Of a stretch of DNA of 64,000 bases, positions 24,919 to 32,190 are shown in pieces; positions within the stretch are counted from its first letter, which is position 1, and each line of letters starts with the position of its first letter. The notes under the pieces were generated by a model. That model was not told the DNA's origin. It did no database searches and worked only from the letters and a program-made list of their open reading frames with translations. Where the stretch lies: NCBI RefSeq assembly GCF_042665595.1, contig NZ_JBHTCT010000012.1, positions 124,001-188,000 of the forward strand. The letters run 5' to 3'. The DNA comes from Bhargavaea changchunensis (GTDB taxonomy: Bacteria; Bacillota; Bacilli; Bacillales_A; Planococcaceae). A program made the position numbers and the translations under genes.

Positions 24919-25345
24919 GGGAGGATATACATTCATTGAGGCATTACTCCAGCTGTTGATCCTTTCCGTGTTTTTTATCCTGTTTGCAGGATTCTTCAGG
25001 TATTCTGCTGTCCTGGTCCATGATGTCGGCGATCCTTCCTCCGTGGAATGGGAATTGTTCAGATATGAGCTGGCTGATTACCTTAAAAACGTGGACGGCG
25101 TGCAGATTACGGAGAGGGGAAGCAAACTACTTGTCGTCAGTGGCGGTAAAAGGACCGAAATCGGTCACTATGCGAAAAATTCGATGATACGCAAGAGGGT
25201 GAATGACGAGGGGCACGAACCGATGCTGACCGGCGTGCGATCCGTCAGTTTCACGGAATCGGGAAATCAGCTCTCCATCAGAGTCGCTTTTAATGATGGG
25301 ACCGAAAGGGGGACGATCCACCATTTTCTTCCGGCCGGGGAATGA
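24860..25345 (+). CDS. comGF: Minor pseudopilin ComGF
   Basis: 161 residues. A leader of about 23 residues ends GG, then YTFIEALLQLLILSVFF with the Glu at position 5. The C-terminal domain fits ComGF (pattern LTGVRSVSFTESGNQLSI). The GTG at 24860 follows the purine-rich AGGGAGGGGGG. It overlaps comGE by 59 bases. Confidence 0.85.
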   Translation: MFHTRQPRAGSHDATSRASEGGYTFIEALLQLLILSVFFILFAGFFRYSAVLVHDVGDPSSVEWELFRYELADYLKNVDGVQITERGSKLLVVSGGKRTEIGHYAKNSMIRKRVNDEGHEPMLTGVRSVSFTESGNQLSIRVAFNDGTERGTIHHFLPAGE

Positions 25346-25682
25346 AGCAGGCGGAATCCTTCCCGCCGCGCTTTTGCTCCTTTTCTTTGTTTCCGGCTTC
25401 GTTCTTCTTGTCACAAATGCCTATTTGGCACAAATGCAGGCTTTTACGTTATTGGAATCTTCCCACGCTCGTGATACGATTAGAAAAATCGAGTCGTATT
25501 TTAGCGAAGCGGAACCGCTCTTAGGCAGGTGGGAAGATGAAAAAGGTATACCTGATCGGCTACATGGGGTCCGGGAAGTCGGCGATCGGGAAGCGGCTGA
25601 GCTACGCGCTTCGCCTCCCGTATTACGATATGGACAGGGAGATCGAGAAGCAGGCGGGCATGAAAATTCCGCAGATTTTTGA
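25293..25682 (+). CDS. comGG: Minor pseudopilin ComGG with a C-terminus running into aroK
   Basis: 129 residues from ATG 25293. A pilin-like hydrophobic start (EAGGILPAALLLLFFVSGFV) fits ComGG, whose leader has the related RG-FIYPA pattern. The frame stays open until 25682, 146 bases inside aroK, so the last 48 residues are written in sequence that also encodes shikimate kinase and lack the ComGG C-terminal pattern. AAAGGGGG at 25304-25311 suggests the real start may be the ATT at 25323, since no ordinary start follows it. A frameshift or decay of this gene is possible. Confidence 0.6.
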   Translation: MMGPKGGRSTIFFRPGNEAGGILPAALLLLFFVSGFVLLVTNAYLAQMQAFTLLESSHARDTIRKIESYFSEAEPLLGRWEDEKGIPDRLHGVREVGDREAAELRASPPVLRYGQGDREAGGHENSADF

Positions 25683-26058
25683 ACAATACGGCGAGGAGCA
25701 CTTCCGCCAGATGGAAACGGACTTTCTGCGGGATTTCCGTGACGAGTGGTGCATCATCTCGACGGGCGGAGGGACGCCCATGCGTCCTGAAAACCGGGAA
25801 CTTCTCCGACAAACCGGCCTTGTCCTGTTCCTCAATGCCCCGTTTTTTGAAATCTGGAGACGAATCAAGACCGATAAAAACCGGCCGATCGTCCAGCGTT
25901 CGACACGCGAGGAACTGCAGAAGCTCTACAACGAGCGCAAAAAGGTCTATAAAAAGACCGCCCATATCACCGTCAATACGAAGGGGCGCAGCCTCCGCCA
26001 AGCCACTGATTATGCCGCCAGGCAGGTCAGACGGCTGAAAGGCAGAGAAAAGCGCTGA
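25537..26058 (+). CDS. aroK: Shikimate kinase
   Basis: 173 residues. Phosphorylates shikimate with ATP in aromatic amino acid synthesis. Walker A is GYMGSGKSAIGK at residue 8. The shikimate-binding Asp lies in YYDMDREIE near 31, STGGG near 76 is the conserved triple-Gly loop, and NRPIVQ near 115 carries the lid Arg. GGCAGGTGGGAAG precedes the ATG. The last gene of the comG transcript, as in several Planococcaceae and Listeria. Terminator follows. Confidence 0.94.
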   Translation: MKKVYLIGYMGSGKSAIGKRLSYALRLPYYDMDREIEKQAGMKIPQIFEQYGEEHFRQMETDFLRDFRDEWCIISTGGGTPMRPENRELLRQTGLVLFLNAPFFEIWRRIKTDKNRPIVQRSTREELQKLYNERKKVYKKTAHITVNTKGRSLRQATDYAARQVRRLKGREKR

Positions 26059-26065
26059 ATAAGTG

Positions 26066-26097
26066 CCGGAATCCGAACTTTTTTGGATTCCGGTTTT
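26066..26097 (+). terminator. Terminator after aroK
   Basis: CCGGAATCC (26066-26074) pairs with GGATTCCGG (26085-26093), then TTTT. Confidence 0.85.
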
Positions 26098-26134
26098 CGC
26101 TTTGTTCGCTTTTGGATTTGATTTTGAAAAGATA

Positions 26135-26163
26135 TTGCCTTTCTAAAAATTCAATGTTAGGAT
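26135..26163 (+). promoter_or_regulatory. Promoter of the glycine riboswitch-gcv operon
   Basis: TTGCCT (26135-26140), 17-base spacer, TAGGAT (26158-26163). It lies about 65 bases ahead of the first aptamer. Confidence 0.5.
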
Positions 26164-26230
26164 ATAGGCAAAGCGGCACAGTCATCGCTTGAACTACAGC
26201 TGAATAACCGGCATCTGCCGGGCGGATGAA

Positions 26231-26430
26231 TGTACGGGGAGAGAACGCACAAGTGCGTCGCCGAAGGAGCAAGTAACGGGTGTTATGAATCTCTCAGGCA
26301 AAAAGACTCGTACAGGACGCATCTCTGGAGAGCGCCGGACCAGCCGGCCACCAACGAGGAAAACCGAGCAGGAAAACTTTCAGGTGACAGGACAGAGGAC
26401 CCGATTAACAGGGTCTCTCTGTCCTTTTTT
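26231..26430 (+). promoter_or_regulatory. Tandem glycine riboswitch with expression platform
   Basis: Aptamer 1 (26231-26314) is closed by TGTACG (26231-26236) with CGTACA (26309-26314) and shows the conserved GGGGAGAG, CGCCGAAGGAGCAA and AATCTCTCAGGCAAAA blocks. Aptamer 2 (26323-26397) is closed by CTCTG (26323-26327) with CAGAG (26393-26397) and has GGAGAG, CCACCAACGAGG and CTTTCAGGTGACAGGAC; its middle block departs from the usual CCGAAGGGGCAA. A terminator (26389-26402 with 26411-26425, then T) reuses 26393-26397, so closing aptamer 2 forbids the terminator. This is the ON-switch logic known for Bacillus gcvT. Confidence 0.93.
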
Positions 26431-26459
26431 ACATCTGGATGAAACGGAGGAGAAGTGCA

Positions 26460-27569
26460 ATGGCGGAAACAACCTTGCAGCGCACCCCGCTCTATGACCT
26501 TTACGCAGGTCACGGTGGGAAAACAATCGACTTTGGGGGATGGGATCTTCCTGTCCAGTTTTCCGGTATCAAGTCGGAACATGAAGCGGTACGAAACAGT
26601 GCTGGCCTATTCGACGTATCCCACATGGGAGAAGTTCTTGTCGAAGGTAAGGACAGCACCGCATTCCTGCAGAAACTCATGACAAATGATGTTTCTAAGC
26701 TCACTGACGGGCGCGCACAATATACGATCATGTGCAACGAACAGGGTGGCACGATTGATGACTTGCTGATCTACAAAATGTCCGATGACAAGTATTTTCT
26801 TGTTGTCAACGCAGCCAACACCGAAAAAGATGTGAAGTGGATGAAACAGCATGCCGAAGGTGATGTCAGCGTCACAGATGTATCGGCTGATTATGCACTT
26901 CTGGCTCTGCAGGGTCCGAAAGCGGAAGCAGTTCTCTCCAGGCTGACGGATGAGCCGCTTGCGGACATCAGGTTCTTCCGTTTCAAAGAGGATGTCAGCA
27001 TTTCCGGACATAAGGCGCTTGTATCGCGCACAGGCTACACCGGAGAAGACGGCTTTGAGATTTATACGTCACCGGAATCCGCCCGTTCTCTTTGGGAAGC
27101 GATTCTGAAAGAAGGGGAAAAAGACGGCGTGGTGCCTGCAGGTCTCGGCGCCCGTGACACTCTTCGCTTTGAAGCGGGCCTTCCGCTGTACGGTCAGGAA
27201 ATGGATGAGGAAATCTCTCCGCTCGAGGCCGGACTCGGATTCGCTGTAAAACTCGGAAAAGAAGCCGACTTCATCGGCAAGGAAGCACTTGTCAGCCAAA
27301 AAGAAGCTGGTGTCCCACGCAAGATAGCAGGCATCCGCATGATTGACAAGGGCATCCCGCGTACGGGATACGCTGTCTACAAAGATGAAGAGAAAATCGG
27401 CGAAGTCACTACCGGCACCCAGTCCCCGACGCTTGGGCTGAACATCGGCAACATCCTGGTCGGCTCCGAACATGCTGTTTTGGGCAAGGAAGTCGAAGTG
27501 GAAGTCCGCAAAAAACGCCTCAAGGCTGAAATTGTCGAAACCCCGTTTTATAAGCGTGCGAAATCCTAA
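26460..27569 (+). CDS. gcvT: Aminomethyltransferase (glycine cleavage T protein)
   Basis: 369 residues. Takes the aminomethyl group from lipoylated GcvH and forms 5,10-methylene-THF and ammonia. Starts AETTLQRTPLYDLYAGHGGK; folate-binding motifs DVSHMGE near residue 51 and RTGYTGEDGFEIY near 193 are clear, followed by a GCV_T C-terminal barrel. The ATG at 26460 is preceded by ACGGAGGAG. First gene of gcvT-gcvPA-gcvPB, under the glycine riboswitch. Confidence 0.96.
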   Translation: MAETTLQRTPLYDLYAGHGGKTIDFGGWDLPVQFSGIKSEHEAVRNSAGLFDVSHMGEVLVEGKDSTAFLQKLMTNDVSKLTDGRAQYTIMCNEQGGTIDDLLIYKMSDDKYFLVVNAANTEKDVKWMKQHAEGDVSVTDVSADYALLALQGPKAEAVLSRLTDEPLADIRFFRFKEDVSISGHKALVSRTGYTGEDGFEIYTSPESARSLWEAILKEGEKDGVVPAGLGARDTLRFEAGLPLYGQEMDEEISPLEAGLGFAVKLGKEADFIGKEALVSQKEAGVPRKIAGIRMIDKGIPRTGYAVYKDEEKIGEVTTGTQSPTLGLNIGNILVGSEHAVLGKEVEVEVRKKRLKAEIVETPFYKRAKS

Positions 27570-27587
27570 ATCAGAAAGAGGTCCAGA

Positions 27588-28937
27588 ATGATGAAGCACC
27601 GTTATTTGCCGATGACAGAATCGGACAAGAAACAAATGCTTGATGAGATCGGCGTCGCATCCATCGACGAACTGTTCAGTGACATACCTGAGAAGGTCCG
27701 CTTTGACCGCCTATACGATCTGAAACCCGCGCTGTCCGAAACAGATCTTCTGAAAGAGCTTTCCGCTCTTGCCGGCCAAAATGCCGACAGCAACTCCCAT
27801 GCATCCTTCCTCGGGGCAGGCGTCTATGATCATTACAAGCCGGTCATCGTCGACCATGTCATTTCCCGTTCTGAGTTCTATACGGCCTATACGCCGTACC
27901 AGCCGGAATTCTCGCAGGGAGAACTTCAGGCAATATTTGAATTCCAGTCGATGATCTGCGAGCTGACTGGAATGGACATTGCGAACTCTTCCATGTATGA
28001 CGGGGGCACTTCGCTTGCAGAGGCGGGCATGCTTGCGGCTGGCCATACACGCCGGAAAAAGCTTCTGATCTCGGAAGCAGTCCATCCGGAGTACCGGGAT
28101 GTCGTAAGAACTTATGCACTCGGCCAGTCAATCGAGGTCAAGGAGATTCCTCTGAAGGATGGCCAGACGGATTACGATGCACTCCGCAGCATGATCGACG
28201 GCGATACTGCCGGGGTCATGGTCCAGTATCCAAACTTCTTCGGCCAGATCGAGAATATCCGGGAAGCAGCGGATATTGCCCATGACAACAAGTCGCTGTT
28301 CATCGTTTCCTCGAATCCGCTCGCGCTTGCTGTCCTGACGCCTCCGGGCAAACTTGGCGCCGATATCACAGTCGGTGATGCACAGCCGTTCGGGATTCCT
28401 GAAGCCTTCGGCGGTCCGCACTGCGGATATTTCGCCGTCACCAATAAACTCATGCGCAAGGTTCCCGGCCGTCTGGTCGGCGAGACAAACGACGAGGAAG
28501 GCCGCCGCGGCTACGTCCTGACACTTCAGGCACGAGAACAGCACATCCGCCGCGACAAGGCGACATCGAACATCTGCTCAAACCAGGCGCTGAATGCACT
28601 GGCCGCATCCGTCGCCATGTCGGCGCTAGGCAAGCAGGGGGTCCGTGAGATGGCCCTGCAGAACATCTCGAAAACGCAGTATGCCATCCGTGCATTTAAG
28701 GAAGCGGGCTACGAGGTCCTGTTCGGCGGCGCTAGCTTCAACGAGTTTGTCGTGAAGAGCAAAGAACCGGTAGCCGACCTGAACCGACGCCTGCTTGATG
28801 CCGGAATCATCGGCGGATATCACCTCGGACTGACATACCCTGAACTGGAAGGCCACGTACTTATCGCGGTGACCGAACAGCGGACGAAACAAGAAATCGA
28901 TGCACTTGTGCAGGAAATGGAGGCCATCCATGCATAA
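27588..28937 (+). CDS. gcvPA: Glycine dehydrogenase (decarboxylating) subunit 1
   Basis: 449 residues. N-terminal half of the split P protein, a PLP enzyme that decarboxylates glycine and passes the aminomethyl group to GcvH. It starts HRYLPMTESDKKQMLDEIG; conserved TPYQPEFSQGELQ near residue 100 and DGGTSLAEAG near 137. It lacks the PLP lysine, which is in GcvPB. The start is ATGATG after AAAGAGG. Overlaps gcvPB by eight bases. Confidence 0.96.
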   Translation: MMKHRYLPMTESDKKQMLDEIGVASIDELFSDIPEKVRFDRLYDLKPALSETDLLKELSALAGQNADSNSHASFLGAGVYDHYKPVIVDHVISRSEFYTAYTPYQPEFSQGELQAIFEFQSMICELTGMDIANSSMYDGGTSLAEAGMLAAGHTRRKKLLISEAVHPEYRDVVRTYALGQSIEVKEIPLKDGQTDYDALRSMIDGDTAGVMVQYPNFFGQIENIREAADIAHDNKSLFIVSSNPLALAVLTPPGKLGADITVGDAQPFGIPEAFGGPHCGYFAVTNKLMRKVPGRLVGETNDEEGRRGYVLTLQAREQHIRRDKATSNICSNQALNALAASVAMSALGKQGVREMALQNISKTQYAIRAFKEAGYEVLFGGASFNEFVVKSKEPVADLNRRLLDAGIIGGYHLGLTYPELEGHVLIAVTEQRTKQEIDALVQEMEAIHA

Positions 28938-30417
28938 AGAGAACCAGCCGCTCATTTTTGAAATCAGCAAAGAGGGCCGGATCGGATATAGCCTTCCGGA
29001 ACTCGATGTTCCGGAGACCGATCTTTCCGCCCTTCTTCCGGAGGGGCTTCTCCGTGAAGAGCCTGCAGAACTCCCGGAAGCATCCGAACTGGATATCATG
29101 CGTCACTATACGGCGCTTTCAAAGCGGAACCACGGCGTTGACTCAGGCTTCTACCCGCTCGGCTCTTGTACGATGAAGTACAACCCGAAGATCAACGAAG
29201 CCGTTGCCCGCCTTTCCGGCTTCGCAAATGTCCATCCGCTTCAGGAGGAGTCGTCTGTCCAGGGCGCAATGGGACTCATGTACGACCTTCAGGAACACTT
29301 GGTCGAAATTACCGGCATGGATGAAGTGACGCTCCAGTCCGCTGCAGGTGCGCACGGCGAATGGACGGCACTCATGATGATCCGCGCCTTCCACCAGGCA
29401 AACGGAGACCACAACCGCACGAAAGTCATCATTCCTGACTCCGCCCACGGGACCAACCCGGCTTCCGCGACGGTGGCCGGCCTTGAAACAATCACGGTCA
29501 AGTCCGACGAAAACGGACTTGTGGACATCGAGGACCTGAAGCGTGTGGCCGGGGAAGACACGGCTGCTCTCATGCTCACCAACCCGAACACGCTCGGCCT
29601 GTTCGAGGAGAACATTCTTGAAATGGCGGAAATCGTCCACGGTGTAGGCGGCAAACTTTATTATGACGGCGCCAACCTGAATGCCATCATGGGCAAGGTC
29701 CGTCCGGGGGACATGGGCTTCGATGCCGTCCACCTGAACCTCCACAAGACGTTCACTGGGCCTCACGGCGGCGGCGGTCCGGGATCCGGCCCGGTCGGCG
29801 TCAAGAAGGAACTGATTCCGTTCCTGCCGAAACCGGTCCTCGTGAAGAAAGACGATGCATTCACATTCGACTATGACCGTCCGCAGGCGATCGGCCGGAT
29901 CAAGCCGTTCTATGGCAACTTCGGAATCAACGTGCGTGCGTATGCGTACATCCGCTCGATGGGCGCGGAAGGCCTGAAGCTTGTATCGGAATATGCAGTG
30001 CTGAATGCCAACTATATGATGCGCCGCCTTGCGCCGCACTTCGACCTGCCGTATGACCGCCACTGCAAGCATGAATTCGTGCTGAGCGGACGCCGCCAGA
30101 AGCAGCTGGGCGTCCGCACGCTCGATATCGCCAAGCGTCTGCTTGATTTCGGATTCCACCCGCCGACCATCTACTTCCCGCTCAACGTCGAGGAAGGCAT
30201 GATGATCGAGCCGACTGAAACAGAGTCCAAGGAAACACTTGATGCATTCATCGATGCGATGATCCAGATTGCACGCGAGACGGAAGAGAATCCTGAAATC
30301 GTCCAGGAAGCGCCTCACACGACTGTCGTGAGCCGACTTGACGAGACTCAGGCCGCCCGGAAGCCTGTGCTGAAATTCAGCCGTCCGGAAGCTTCAGAAC
30401 CAGTAGCCGTCAACTGA
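28930..30417 (+). CDS. gcvPB: Glycine dehydrogenase (decarboxylating) subunit 2
   Basis: 495 residues. C-terminal half of the split P protein. The PLP lysine is in NLHKTFTGPHGGGGPG near residue 273; PLGSCTMKYNPK near 77 is another family signature. The ATG at 28930, inside the end of gcvPA, has GGAAATGGAGG upstream; the open frame from 28900 is not used. A terminator and a repeat-family hairpin follow. Confidence 0.96.
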   Translation: MHKENQPLIFEISKEGRIGYSLPELDVPETDLSALLPEGLLREEPAELPEASELDIMRHYTALSKRNHGVDSGFYPLGSCTMKYNPKINEAVARLSGFANVHPLQEESSVQGAMGLMYDLQEHLVEITGMDEVTLQSAAGAHGEWTALMMIRAFHQANGDHNRTKVIIPDSAHGTNPASATVAGLETITVKSDENGLVDIEDLKRVAGEDTAALMLTNPNTLGLFEENILEMAEIVHGVGGKLYYDGANLNAIMGKVRPGDMGFDAVHLNLHKTFTGPHGGGGPGSGPVGVKKELIPFLPKPVLVKKDDAFTFDYDRPQAIGRIKPFYGNFGINVRAYAYIRSMGAEGLKLVSEYAVLNANYMMRRLAPHFDLPYDRHCKHEFVLSGRRQKQLGVRTLDIAKRLLDFGFHPPTIYFPLNVEEGMMIEPTETESKETLDAFIDAMIQIARETEENPEIVQEAPHTTVVSRLDETQAARKPVLKFSRPEASEPVAVN

Positions 30418-30429
30418 CAAGTCATATTG

Positions 30430-30458
30430 AAAAGGCCCGCCATGACTGGGGGCCTTTT
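30430..30458 (+). terminator. Terminator after gcvPB
   Basis: AAAAGGCCC (30430-30438) pairs with GGGCCTTTT (30450-30458). Confidence 0.8.
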
Positions 30459-30464
30459 CTCAGT

Positions 30465-30507
30465 CTGCGGACAAAGGGAGTGCTTGATCCTTTGTCTGCA
30501 GTTTTTT
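30465..30507 (+). repeat. Hairpin of the dispersed family (copy 2), terminator-like
   Basis: CTGCGGACAAAGG (30465-30477) pairs with CCTTTGTCTGCAG (30489-30501, one G-T pair), followed by six T. It stands right after a complete terminator, so it is a second, seemingly redundant one. It shares its arm with hairpins at 1236 and 37488. Confidence 0.75.
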
Positions 30508-30574
30508 CTTTTGCCGGGCAATCCCGGGAATGACGATATCGGTACACTCCATGGCATTCCTGTGACAAAACCAA

Positions 30575-30608
30575 ACGCCGCCATGCAGGCATCCCTGCAT
30601 GGCGGCGT
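30575..30608 (-). terminator. Terminator after yqhL (minus strand)
   Basis: A 15-bp perfect stem (30575-30589 with 30594-30608) followed on the minus strand by TTTGGTTTTG. Confidence 0.85.
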
Positions 30609-30615
30609 ATTGATG

Positions 30616-31005
30616 TTACTTTTTCGTTTTGACTTTGCCGGTCCATTGGCGGAACCCGCCTGTCAGCATGTGAAGCTGCCCGTAACCGCGTTTTTTCAGG
30701 TAAAGCGCGGCGCGGCCGCTCCTGGATCCGTTCTGGTCGTACAGATAAACCGGCTTGTCCGGGCGGATCTCCTTGTATCGCTGTGAGAACTGCGTGAACG
30801 GAATGTTGCGGGCGCCCAATATATGACCCGCATCAAAGTCCTTCTGCTCCCGTACATCGATCAGCTGGGCTTTCCGGTAGCCTGCGATAAACTCCTCCTG
30901 GCTGAGGGCAGTCACTGCCTTGCGGGTCCGGAGCAGAGTTACGAGCATGTAGATGATCAATCCGAAAAGGATCGCGGAAATAATATAAAGTGATTCCAAG
31001 TCCAA
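30616..31005 (-). CDS. yqhL: Membrane-anchored rhodanese-like protein (YqhL), catalytic Cys replaced
   Basis: 129 residues. One N-terminal membrane segment (residues 7-25), then a rhodanese domain: LIDVREQKDFDAGHILGARN near residue 48 is the usual entry motif. The active loop reads DQNGSRS (residues 90-96) where a sulfurtransferase would have Cys at the first position, so the sulfur-carrying residue is absent and the domain probably binds rather than transfers. Transcribed away from lipM. Position matches Bacillus YqhL. Confidence 0.85.
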   Translation of the reverse strand: MDLESLYIISAILFGLIIYMLVTLLRTRKAVTALSQEEFIAGYRKAQLIDVREQKDFDAGHILGARNIPFTQFSQRYKEIRPDKPVYLYDQNGSRSGRAALYLKKRGYGQLHMLTGGFRQWTGKVKTKK

Positions 31006-31150
31006 ATTCCCCTTTCTCTCTCCCTAAGATTATAAAAGAACTCGCGCGGTTCGTCCACGGCCGGACAAAATATCGGCTTATCCGTTAATAAGGGACAGGG
31101 GATTATGATAAACTAAATCCATTGTGTTTTTTTGAAAGGGGCTGTCGGGA

Positions 31151-31984
31151 ATGACAGAAAAATGGATGTTCATCAACTCCGGACCGCAGAGGGCGTCCTA
31201 CAATATGGCGATGGACGACGCGCTTCTCGAACTTCACTCAAAAGGCCTGATTCCGCCCGTTGTCCGCTTCTATGAATGGAGTCCGGCGACACTCTCAATC
31301 GGCTATTTCCAGAAGGCGGCGGAAGCCGTCGACCTTGAGAAAGTAAGGGAGATGGGCCTCGGGTTTGTCAGGCGGCCTACGGGAGGACGTGCGGTGCTTC
31401 ATGACCGTGAACTGACCTATAGCATCATCGTATCGGAATCCCACCCTGACATGCCGGAAACGGTGACTGAAGCATACCGGGTCATCAGTGCGGGACTGCT
31501 CGAAGGCTTCCGGAATCTCGGTCTTCAGGCGGAGTTCGCCGTTCCGGCCTCGCGTGAAGAGCGTGACGCACTGAAACAGCCGAAAAGCGCAGTCTGCTTT
31601 GATGCACCCAGCTGGTATGAACTGGTCGTCGAGGGCAGGAAAGCAGCGGGCAGTGCCCAGACCCGGCAGAAAGGCGTGATCTTGCAGCACGGTGCCATCC
31701 CGGTATCGATGGACTTGGATAAACTGGTCTCCGTTTTCCACTTCCCGACTGAAGACCACCGGCGGAGAATGAAAGAAAAGCTGGCGAAAAAGGCGGTATC
31801 GATCGAGGAACTGTCCGGCCGCCATATGGAAATGGCCGAAGTGACAGACGCGTTCCGTTCCGGGTTTGAGCAAGCACTTGATGTCGAGCTGATCAAAAAG
31901 GATCCCGACAAGGAAATTCTGGAACTTGTCCGACGGCTGGAAGAGGAGAAGTATTCGAACGACTCATGGAACTTCAAAAAGTGA
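31151..31984 (+). CDS. lipM: Octanoyl-[acyl carrier protein]:protein N-octanoyltransferase LipM
   Basis: 277 residues, lipoate-protein ligase A fold. Moves octanoate from ACP to GcvH, the first step of lipoate synthesis in Bacillus. RRPTGGRAVLHD near residue 74 is the substrate loop; Cys149 in SAVCFDAPS is at the catalytic position of LipM; KAAGSAQTRQKG near 163 holds the conserved Lys. It stands next to the gcv operon, and its product is needed by both GcvH and the Bkd E2 protein. Confidence 0.93.
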   Translation: MTEKWMFINSGPQRASYNMAMDDALLELHSKGLIPPVVRFYEWSPATLSIGYFQKAAEAVDLEKVREMGLGFVRRPTGGRAVLHDRELTYSIIVSESHPDMPETVTEAYRVISAGLLEGFRNLGLQAEFAVPASREERDALKQPKSAVCFDAPSWYELVVEGRKAAGSAQTRQKGVILQHGAIPVSMDLDKLVSVFHFPTEDHRRRMKEKLAKKAVSIEELSGRHMEMAEVTDAFRSGFEQALDVELIKKDPDKEILELVRRLEEEKYSNDSWNFKK

Positions 31985-32127
31985 ATCAGGGACTTTCCGA
32001 TCATTTTTGTTTTTCCCGTTTTGTGTCGAAACCGGTCGAACCCAGCAGCCCCATGACATTGGCGTCTATCCGGAAATGTCAAGGCGAAATTTAGGTTCTT
32101 GATACCGAGTTTCAACATGTAGTAGAG

Positions 32128-32160
32128 TTGGGAAGTACATACTACTAGATATAGTATCTA
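32128..32160 (+). promoter_or_regulatory. Promoter of nrdJ overlapped by a palindrome (NrdR-like operator candidate)
   Basis: TTGGGA (32128-32133), 16 bases, TATAGT (32150-32155). Overlapping the -10 are two nested inverted repeats: TACTA-GATA-TAGTA (32143-32156) and AGATA-TAG-TATCT (32147-32159). The core resembles the AC-rich/ATAT/GT-rich plan of NrdR boxes only loosely. Confidence 0.4.
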
Positions 32161-32190
32161 TCATAAAGGACACTCGAGGAGGTCATGGTA

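Noticed and set aside
29143..30318. 391-residue minus-strand frame opposite gcvPB
   Set aside because: Shadow of a GC-rich gene; composition is His/Arg/Asp-rich and matches no family, while the plus strand is clearly glycine dehydrogenase.
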